NCBI GenBank assembly: GCA_964461335.1
Contig: CAYWTY010000022.1
Span: 1 to 23,355 of the forward strand
DNA length: 23,355 bases
Direction: 5' to 3'
Source of the DNA: JAKJBL01 sp964461335
Lineage (GTDB): Bacteria; Bacillota; Clostridia; Christensenellales; CAG-138
Under the pieces are notes generated by a model. It was not told the DNA's origin. It worked only from the letters and a program-made list of their open reading frames with translations, and ran no database searches. This document shows positions 14,692-20,574 of the stretch, one piece after another (position 1 is the first letter of the stretch; the number at the start of each line of letters is the position of its first letter). Made by a program: the position numbers and the translations under genes.

Positions 14692-15803
14692 TCCATGCCG
14701 CCTTTAGCTGCCCAATCTTCTTTCAGGCTTAATAAACTGTCATTTCGTATAGCCTGCCTTATTTCTTCCATCAAATTGAGGGTAAAATGAAGGTTATGAA
14801 CCGTAATCAGGTGTGCAGCGAGTATTTCCTTTGCTTTAATCAGGTGACGAATATAGGCGCGCGTGAAGTTTTTACACGCATAGCATGTGCAGCCTTCTTC
14901 AATCGGCGAAAAGTCGGACTCAAACTCTTTGTTTCTAAGCATTCTGCGGCCAAAGCGAGTTAATGCAAGGCCATTTCGTGCAATTCGCGTTTGAAGGACA
15001 CAGTCAAACATATCTACTCCGCGCAATACCCCTTCAATAAGGCAGTCTGGGCTGCCGACACCCATTAGATAACGTGGTTTTTGCACTGGTAAATGCGGGA
15101 TAAGCGCTTCAAGCATCGAATACATTAAAGGCTTTGGCTCCCCAACAGAAAGCCCGCCAATGCCATGCCCCACAAAGCCCATATCAGATATTGCCTTGGC
15201 GCTTTCAACCCTTAGCTTTTCATACACGCCCCCCTGTACAATGCCAAAGAGCGCCTGATCCGCCTTTGTATGCGCATTTTTGCATTGCTTAGCCCAGCGA
15301 TGCGTTCGTTCCATTGCTGCTTGCGCATACGCATAATCACATGGATATGGGGCGCATTCATCAAAGCACATTGCAATATCCGCTCCAAGCGCCTGTTCTA
15401 TATCCATTACAAGCTCAGGCGTAAAGAAATGCCTGCTTCCATCAATATGTGAAGAAAACTCCACGCCTTCAGAAAAGACTTTTCTTCTGCTTCCTAAGCT
15501 AAAAACTTGGAAGCCGCCGCTGTCAGTCAGAATAGGCCTTTCCCAACCCATGAAAGCATGGAGACCTCCCGCTTTTTTTACAAGTTCATGCCCAGGCCGT
15601 AGATATAGGTGGTAAGTGTTTGCAAGGATAATGCCAGCGCCGACCTCTTTTAAGTCGGCGGGTGTCATTGCTTTGACAGTGGCCTGTGTGCCAACAGGCA
15701 TGTAGCACGGCGTCTCTATTTCACCATGCAGAGTGCTTAACAAGCCTAGCCGTGCCCCTGATTGCTTGCAAGTCTTAACCACTTTAAAAGATAAAGGCTG
15801 CAT
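14679..15803 (-). CDS. tgt: Tgt, queuine/preQ1 tRNA-guanine transglycosylase
   Basis: The 374-residue protein is a bacterial Tgt. Visible are ILTDSGGFQVFSLG (91-104) with the base-recognising Asp94, GIGGLSVGEP (214-223), MGVGSP (247-252), the nucleophile region FDCVLQTRIARNG (266-278) with Asp267, and the zinc site CxCxxC (305, 307, 310) plus His336. It exchanges G34 of GUN-anticodon tRNAs for preQ1. The phrase normally read as DCVLPTR has Gln in place of Pro (residue 271). AAGGAG about 6 bases before the ATG immediately follows the queA stop (9-bp gap). The queA product acts next in the same pathway. Confidence 0.96.
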   Translation of the reverse strand: MQPLSFKVVKTCKQSGARLGLLSTLHGEIETPCYMPVGTQATVKAMTPADLKEVGAGIILANTYHLYLRPGHELVKKAGGLHAFMGWERPILTDSGGFQVFSLGSRRKVFSEGVEFSSHIDGSRHFFTPELVMDIEQALGADIAMCFDECAPYPCDYAYAQAAMERTHRWAKQCKNAHTKADQALFGIVQGGVYEKLRVESAKAISDMGFVGHGIGGLSVGEPKPLMYSMLEALIPHLPVQKPRYLMGVGSPDCLIEGVLRGVDMFDCVLQTRIARNGLALTRFGRRMLRNKEFESDFSPIEEGCTCYACKNFTRAYIRHLIKAKEILAAHLITVHNLHFTLNLMEEIRQAIRNDSLLSLKEDWAAKGGMEWGS

Positions 15804-15812
15804 ATATACTCC

Positions 15813-16832
15813 TTAAAGTATCAGCATTGCATCGCCAAAGCTGAAAAACCGGTATTCATTCTGTATTGCGTGAGCATATGCGCTGAGGATGTTTTCACGC
15901 GTAGCGAATGCGCTTATAAGCATGAGCAGCGTTGATTCAGGCAGATGAAAATTTGTAATAAGCGCATCAATAGCCCGAAAAACATATCCGGGCTTTATAA
16001 AAATATCAGTCCACCCGCTTCCTGCGTGCACTACGCCCTGCTCGTCTGCAACACTTTCAAGCACACGGCATGAGGTTGTGCCGACTGCAAAAATGCGCCT
16101 GTTGTTGTTACGCGCAGAGTTGATTACTGCAGCTGCGCTTTCGCTTATTTCGTAGTATTCTGAGTGCATCTTATGTTCTTCAACTATAACTGTAGAAACA
16201 GGCTTAAATGTACCCAAGCCTACATGCAGCAGTAAATCCACTATGCAAACACCCTTAGCCCTGAGGCGTTCAAGCAAACCATCTGTGAAATGCAGCCCTG
16301 CGGTAGGTGCTGCAACAGAACCCTGCTTGCACGCATATACTGTTTGATAGCGCTCGCTTTCATGAAGAGTATGGGTTATATAAGGAGGTAGAGGCATATG
16401 GCCTGCGCGCTCGAGTATTTCCTCAAACACCCCATCATAATGCAGCCTGATAATGCATCCATTTTCAGTTTTACTTATAATCGTTACTCTAAGCTCATCA
16501 TTTACAACAAAAGTTAAACCTATTTTTGCACGCCTGCCCGGCTTTACAAGCGCTTCCCAATCATCTTCATGAATACGCTTTATGAGCAAAAACTCCATAC
16601 GCCCTGAGGTATCTTCGCGGAAACCATAGAGTCGGGCAGGGATAACGCGCGAGATATTTCGCACCAAAACATCCCCGCTATTAAAATATTGGGTTAAGTC
16701 TGAAAAGACCGTATCAACTAGCTCGCCGCTGCTGCGATTTAATACAAGCAGCCTTGCAGCTTCTCTAACTGCAATTGGCTCTTGGGCTATAAGTTTAGCT
16801 GGCAGGTTGTAAAAAAAATCGCTCGTTTGCAA
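15813..16832 (-). CDS. queA: QueA, S-adenosylmethionine:tRNA ribosyltransferase-isomerase
   Basis: The 339-residue protein matches QueA over its full length: FFYNLPAKLIAQEP at the start, MPLPPYI, SVAAPTAGLHFT, LLLHVGLGTFKPV, GTTSCRVLES, TNFHLPESTLLMLISAF and a C-terminal YRFFSFGDAMLIL. QueA transfers and isomerises the ribosyl group of SAM onto preQ1 in tRNA, giving epoxyqueuosine. The start is TTG; GGGGAA lies about 10 bases upstream and no in-frame ATG is nearby. It is the first gene of an eight-gene unit and is preceded by a promoter at 16892-16920. I saw no preQ1 riboswitch in the roughly 53-base leader. Confidence 0.95.
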   Translation of the reverse strand: MQTSDFFYNLPAKLIAQEPIAVREAARLLVLNRSSGELVDTVFSDLTQYFNSGDVLVRNISRVIPARLYGFREDTSGRMEFLLIKRIHEDDWEALVKPGRRAKIGLTFVVNDELRVTIISKTENGCIIRLHYDGVFEEILERAGHMPLPPYITHTLHESERYQTVYACKQGSVAAPTAGLHFTDGLLERLRAKGVCIVDLLLHVGLGTFKPVSTVIVEEHKMHSEYYEISESAAAVINSARNNNRRIFAVGTTSCRVLESVADEQGVVHAGSGWTDIFIKPGYVFRAIDALITNFHLPESTLLMLISAFATRENILSAYAHAIQNEYRFFSFGDAMLIL

Positions 16833-16891
16833 AGCGTTCGTTCCCCATTTTTATTATTCCTTATTTCGCTTAACGCATTTGACCACCACTA

Positions 16892-16920
16892 ATTATAGGA
16901 TAAAGGGTGCTTATGCGCAA
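16892..16920 (-). promoter_or_regulatory. Sigma-A promoter of the queA-ddl unit
   Basis: TTGCGC (16915-16920) is followed by a 17-base spacer and a perfect TATAAT (16892-16897) on the minus strand. The -35 box is only a half match, but spacing and -10 are ideal. It begins directly where the T tract of the upstream deacetylase terminator ends, so one transcription unit stops as the next starts. Confidence 0.65.
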
Positions 16921-16952
16921 GAATAAGAAAAAGCCGGGGAATTCTCCGGCTT
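16919..16952 (-). terminator. Rho-independent terminator of the polysaccharide deacetylase gene
   Basis: On the minus strand, AAGCCGG and CCGGCTT (16946-16952 and 16931-16937) form a 7-bp stem that can be extended by GAGA/TTCC-type pairs around a short AT loop. It is followed by TTTCTTATTCTT. The hairpin lies about 22 bp past the deacetylase stop, a textbook position. Confidence 0.88.
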
Positions 16953-16974
16953 AAGCTGTTTTGCCGCATTATCA

Positions 16975-17784
16975 CTATGCGCGCTTTTGGACGCCGTTTA
17001 CATCAATTATTGTTTCACCATCAAGCAGAAGCTCGCTTATTGTCACAAACTCATATCCTTGCGCCTTAGCTGCTTGTATAAGCTCTGGCAGGTACTCCTT
17101 AATTTTAAACCCGTTGTTATGGCAAAGTATTATAGAGCCTGGCTTAAGCTTTGGCAGTACAGAATCAAGAATAGTCTGTGCGCTTCGCTCCTCCTTCCAA
17201 TCAACTGTATCAATGTTCCACTGCACAGGGATGTACCCCATATCCCGCACAGTTGTGATAACAAGATCATTATATTCCCCAAAAGGCGCCCTAAATGTCT
17301 TGCAGCGCTGCCCAACTAGTTTTTCAACCTTATTATCAAAATCCTTCAGTTCTTTTTGAATCTTCTTATCATCAAGCCTGTTCATATGCGGGTGCGTGTT
17401 CGAATGGTTGCCAAGCTCATGGCCTTTGCTGTGTATTTCCTTGACGTGTTCCGGGTACTTATCCGCCCAAAACCCGCATAAATAAAACGTAGCTTTAATT
17501 CCCTGCCTATCAAGCTCTTCAAGTATGAAAGGAGTTTTATCATCCTCCCAGGCTGCATCCACTGTCAGAGCTATTCTTTTATCAGGCCGTTCTACATTAT
17601 AAACAGGCAGTTCCCGCCGTTTGCCTGCTAAGACTTCCACCTCGTACTCCTCTGCCACTTTAGCGCTTGCCGGTACTTCGGCCCCCCTCTTAAGTAATAA
17701 AGCTACAACGAACGCTGCTATAAGCACGACCAATGCTGCAGCAGCTATAAGGAGTGAACGCTTGGTTACAACAAAAACGCGCAC
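16975..17784 (-). CDS. Membrane-anchored polysaccharide deacetylase (CE4/NodB domain)
   Basis: From the chosen start the protein has 269 residues: a short basic N-terminus, one membrane helix (about 10-31), a linker, and a NodB domain with TVDAAW (74-79), HSNTH (127-131), RAPFGEY (165-171), DTVDW (192-196) and a final LCHNN (220-224). CE4 enzymes remove N-acetyl groups from GlcNAc or MurNAc in cell-wall polymers. Motif 1 is TVDAAW instead of TFDDG, as in PdaB/YlxY-like relatives, so the second Asp (a metal ligand) is missing. An in-frame ATG at 17811 has no good ribosome binding site; the GTG at 17784 has GAGGAGG exactly 8 bases upstream, so I chose it. A strong terminator follows. The substrate and any sporulation role are not known. 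Confidence 0.88.
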   Translation of the reverse strand: MRVFVVTKRSLLIAAAALVVLIAAFVVALLLKRGAEVPASAKVAEEYEVEVLAGKRRELPVYNVERPDKRIALTVDAAWEDDKTPFILEELDRQGIKATFYLCGFWADKYPEHVKEIHSKGHELGNHSNTHPHMNRLDDKKIQKELKDFDNKVEKLVGQRCKTFRAPFGEYNDLVITTVRDMGYIPVQWNIDTVDWKEERSAQTILDSVLPKLKPGSIILCHNNGFKIKEYLPELIQAAKAQGYEFVTISELLLDGETIIDVNGVQKRA

Positions 17785-18085
17785 GGTAAACGCCTCCTCG
17801 CAATTACTCATACTATCCTATGCATACCCGGAGGCTATTCATGCGATAATAAAGCACCATTTAGTAGTCAATTATTCAATTTGCATAATAGGCTGCATAC
17901 AATTTCATTGTAATATAGGTTGGCATAGGAACTCATCGCAGCTTTAAGCTTAATGCCGCTTGGTCAAATGTTCACAAATATTTATCAACTAAAATGATGT
18001 TTGCTGCGTCATGGAAGCATAGACTTAAATTGTACAAAAGCAGAGTCAATCCGTTTTTACATGGAATTGGGTCTTTATATTCTAA

Positions 18086-18107
18086 AACTGTATAGACCTA
18101 TACAGTT
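18086..18107. promoter_or_regulatory. 22-bp inverted repeat, operator-like
   Basis: Two perfect 10-base arms, AACTGTATAG and CTATACAGTT, flank a 2-base centre. This is the kind of dyad bound by a dimeric repressor or activator. It lies 28 bp upstream of the -35 box of the glycosidase promoter, a position suited to activation, or to repression of an alternative promoter that would overlap it (TTGGGT at 18069-18074 and TATAGA inside the repeat, 18-base spacer). The cognate regulator is not in the window. Confidence 0.6.
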
Positions 18108-18135
18108 AATGGGAAAGAACTATATTTTTGAAGCC

Positions 18136-18164
18136 TTGTTCCGCATTAGAATAGAAGGTATAAT
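18136..18164 (+). promoter_or_regulatory. Sigma-A promoter of the glycosidase-LCP pair
   Basis: TTGTTC (18136-18141), a 17-base spacer and a perfect TATAAT (18159-18164) place the start of transcription near 18171, giving a leader of about 66 bases before the ATG at 18237. The -35 box is a partial match. Confidence 0.65.
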
Positions 18165-18236
18165 ACCCAAGAATAGCATCCGTATTTGCCTTAACGGGAC
18201 GTTGAAACGGGCTAAAGCACAAAAATCGGGGGAACA

Positions 18237-19373
18237 ATGAGTCGCAAAAGAATCAAAACAGCCACGCTCTGTGTTATAGCCGGTTTTTTAGCTTTTACCT
18301 CGGCTTTGGCAGTATATGCCGACCTTTTTCTTGGGCGCATTTACCAAGAGCAGAAGAACTATCTTCAATTATCACACTTAGCTACCCCAGTGCCGGTTTT
18401 ACGGGCAACCCCATCGCCAACGCCTGTTTCTTCGCCTACGCCTGCCCCTACAAGAAAGCCTCTGCTTGGCGATTTAGAGAATATCAACTTCCCTGACTAT
18501 GATACAGGGCATAATGCTGATTATAGTTACCAAAGCAACGAGTTGCGCATAGCTGTTGATAAGATTGAAGAAGATGGTGTTACATATTATGTTGCAGATA
18601 TTTGGATGCGGAATGTTAACTGTTTCAGAACAGCCTTTTCAAGCGGCAAATACAAAGGCAAACGCGAAGCTGCTGAAAAGATTGCACAAGACAACAAGGC
18701 AGTTTTAGCCGTAAACGGGGATTTCCTTGGCGGGCTTGTTATTAGAAACGGAATTTTATATAAAAAAGCCATAGTCCGCACAACACCAACTCCGTCTCCC
18801 AGCCCTACTCCCAGCAGTATACCTTCTATTACCCCAACACCAGAACCAATAGAGATGCTGCGCCCCCAAAGGGCAACATGCGTCCTGTATTACAATGGGC
18901 AAATGATTACTGAAGAATATAGCTCATTTCGTTCAAATACATCTATGAAGAAGGGCGCTTGGCAGGGCTGGCAATTTGGGCCAACCCTTGTTAGAAACGG
19001 TAAAGCAGCAAAGGATGTAAAGCCCCAAGGCCGCAATCCCCGCTGTATTTTAGGCTACTACGAACCCGGGCACTATTGCATTATTATGATTGATGGCAGA
19101 CAAAAGGGCTACTCCATAGGTATGAATTTCAAAGAAATGATTGAGCTCTCCCTCAAGCTGGGGTTAAAAGAAGCGTATAATCTTGATGGCGGAGCAAGCG
19201 CAATCATGGTTTTTAACGGCAAAATAATTAATAGCCCTTCAGGTACAGGAGAAGCGCGAAACCTGCCTGATATGGTTACGATTGGAGAATATTTAGACCC
19301 TGCGCAATTGTTTGTGCCTACACCCTCCCCTACCCCAAAACAAACTCCATCACAGGAGGAGGCGGTAGATTGA
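18237..19373 (+). CDS. Phosphodiester glycosidase (NAGPA family) with Pro/Thr/Ser linkers
   Basis: This 378-residue protein has an N-terminal signal-anchor (about 7-28), a Pro/Thr/Ser linker (about 50-74), and a domain of the phosphodiester glycosidase / NAGPA family. Recognisable phrases are KAVLAVNGDF (154-163), GWQFGPTLVRNG (244-255), YNLDGGASAIMVFNG (314-328) and NSPSGTGEARNLPDMVTIG (332-350). Relatives hydrolyse N-acetylglucosamine-1-phosphodiester-type bonds; bacterial ones are linked to exopolysaccharide or wall polymers, but the substrate here is unknown. A second Thr/Pro/Ser stretch (about 183-204) interrupts the domain, and a third lies near the C-terminus (361-371). It should act outside the membrane. 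GGGGGAA about 5 bases upstream supports the ATG. The stop overlaps the next gene's TTG start by 4 bp. Confidence 0.88.
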   Translation: MSRKRIKTATLCVIAGFLAFTSALAVYADLFLGRIYQEQKNYLQLSHLATPVPVLRATPSPTPVSSPTPAPTRKPLLGDLENINFPDYDTGHNADYSYQSNELRIAVDKIEEDGVTYYVADIWMRNVNCFRTAFSSGKYKGKREAAEKIAQDNKAVLAVNGDFLGGLVIRNGILYKKAIVRTTPTPSPSPTPSSIPSITPTPEPIEMLRPQRATCVLYYNGQMITEEYSSFRSNTSMKKGAWQGWQFGPTLVRNGKAAKDVKPQGRNPRCILGYYEPGHYCIIMIDGRQKGYSIGMNFKEMIELSLKLGLKEAYNLDGGASAIMVFNGKIINSPSGTGEARNLPDMVTIGEYLDPAQLFVPTPSPTPKQTPSQEEAVD

Positions 19374-20347
19374 GCGGACACAATGTTAAAAGGGCAGAAC
19401 CGGAAACATTCCGCCTCTGGCTTATTGGAGCCATATGGGCGTTTGGCGGCATAACGTTAGTTGGCATACTCGTTGGCTTTGGGCTGTTTTTTCGCATCAG
19501 CAGAATATCAGGCTGGGATGCTAATAGCGAAAACGGCAGGCCAATAAAAGTGTACTCCAAAGAACAAATTGAAAAGTTTATTTCAAGCGTTCTAATCGTA
19601 GTACAAAACCAGCCTCTTGGCGAAGAAAACGCATATGCTGATATGCTCTTTATTGCCTCATTCAATGCGTTAGAGCAAAGCTTAAGCCTTGTAGCTTTTG
19701 CTTCTGAAACTGTTGTTGAAGTTGAAGGCTATGGCCAAGAATTGCTTGGAGACGCCTATGCCTTTGGTGGGCCAGATTTACTTCTTGAAACAATAAACGA
19801 AAACTTCGGGTTGGAACTAACTGAATATGCGTGCACGGATACATACTCGCTTGCAGCTATGGTAGACCTTCTTGGAGGCATCCGTATGGATTTAACCCAA
19901 GACGAAGCAAACTATATCAATAAAGCGCTAAAAAACAATTTATCCGCAGGGTCTGTAACCTTAACCGGAACACAAAGCATGGTGCACGCACTTGATAATA
20001 TCAGCGATGAAAAACCAATGGGCAGCGCAAAGCGAAGCATCAACTTAGTTCAATCTGCAATTTTCAACATGAGAAAGACTGCTACAAAAGAAGCAATGAT
20101 TCCTTTGCTTAGCTTAGTCATTAGTAGAATCAACAGCAATTTAAACATTGCCACGCTTCGCGACTGGGGGTATGAAATCCTTAAAGCTGAGGAAATAGAA
20201 TACCGAAGCATGATACTTCCGCATGAGGATATTTGGAAAACTGTTGATGCTAAAACTAAGGGTATTGTTACAAATATATTCAAAAGCGGTGAACTGCTTC
20301 GGGAAACACTTTATGGCATACAAGAAAACTCAGCATACTTAAGCTAA
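19370..20347 (+). CDS. Degenerate LytR-CpsA-Psr (LCP)-like membrane protein
   Basis: The 325-residue protein has one membrane helix (about 17-41) and an extracellular part that follows the LCP order: VLIVVQ (74-79), YADMLFIASFN (89-99), LVAFASETVV (107-116), the family-like DAYAFGGPDLLLETINENFGL (128-148), YSLAAMVDLLGGIRMDL (159-175) and LTGTQSMVHALDN (198-210). LCP enzymes transfer lipid-linked wall glycopolymers to peptidoglycan. The conserved RSD, SIPRD and FRHD arginine/aspartate motifs are replaced (YAD, AFASE, ALDN), so canonical transferase chemistry is doubtful. The start is TTG in a TTGA overlap with the previous stop; AGGAGGAGG about 7 bases upstream makes it secure. A distant homologue with another function is possible. 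Confidence 0.75.
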   Translation: MSGHNVKRAEPETFRLWLIGAIWAFGGITLVGILVGFGLFFRISRISGWDANSENGRPIKVYSKEQIEKFISSVLIVVQNQPLGEENAYADMLFIASFNALEQSLSLVAFASETVVEVEGYGQELLGDAYAFGGPDLLLETINENFGLELTEYACTDTYSLAAMVDLLGGIRMDLTQDEANYINKALKNNLSAGSVTLTGTQSMVHALDNISDEKPMGSAKRSINLVQSAIFNMRKTATKEAMIPLLSLVISRINSNLNIATLRDWGYEILKAEEIEYRSMILPHEDIWKTVDAKTKGIVTNIFKSGELLRETLYGIQENSAYLS

Positions 20348-20476
20348 ACGAGAAATCAACTTCCTTAAGCCGGCTGTTTTTCTTATTTGGAAAGTGATTT
20401 CACAAGAAGATTAGGGAGACACTGATTAAATGAGGAGTGATGGATTGGCGAGAAAGTTTTGTGTCCTGCAAGAAGC

Positions 20477-20512
20477 AAAATCGAAAAGATAGCAGCGCTA
20501 TTTTGAGATTTT
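20477..20512. terminator. Possible bidirectional terminator between convergent genes
   Basis: The core stem ATAGC/GCTAT around an AGC loop (20489-20501) is extended by G-T and A-T pairs. After a small internal loop, AAAATC (20477-20482) pairs with GATTTT (20507-20512). A-rich and T-rich flanks would give U-containing tails in both directions. It lies between the plus-strand LCP-like gene and the minus-strand GGDEF gene, where a shared terminator is expected. The GC content of the stem is low, so this is tentative. The rest of the 227-bp gap holds no gene I can see. Confidence 0.4.
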
Positions 20513-20574
20513 AGCGACACAGCGGGGCGCAAAAGTAGCCGCCAGGACGACGTTCCGAATTAATCGGTATTTCC

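Larger units (their letters stand above)
17785..18236. other. 452-bp divergent intergenic region
   Basis: This stretch separates the minus-strand deacetylase from the plus-strand glycosidase. It is AT-rich and holds the plus-strand promoter at 18136-18164 and the inverted repeat at 18086-18107. For the deacetylase I see only TTGACT (17866-17871, minus) without a good -10 box. An open stretch from 18001 to 18240 on the plus strand has no ribosome binding site and no recognisable protein, so I do not call it a gene. No riboswitch motif was recognised in the roughly 66-base glycosidase leader. Confidence 0.7.

Noticed and set aside
16833..16891. preQ1 riboswitch upstream of queA-tgt
   Set aside because: The leader is short and I see neither the C-rich loop nor the A-rich tail of known preQ1 aptamers.
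17785..17811. ATG start at 17811 for the deacetylase
   Set aside because: It has no good ribosome binding site, while a GTG at 17784 has GAGGAGG at ideal distance, lying inside the would-be coding part.
17843..17871. Promoter for the deacetylase using TTGACT
   Set aside because: At a 17-base spacing the -10 is TATCGC; the better TATTAT gives only a 14-base spacer. Neither is convincing.
18086..18107. LexA box
   Set aside because: CTGT and ACAG are present but separated by 10 bases, not the 8 of the proteobacterial site, and Gram-positive LexA uses a different motif.
18001..18240. 79-codon plus-strand open frame before the glycosidase
   Set aside because: It has a TTG start, no ribosome binding site and no recognisable protein, and it runs through the promoter and inverted repeat.
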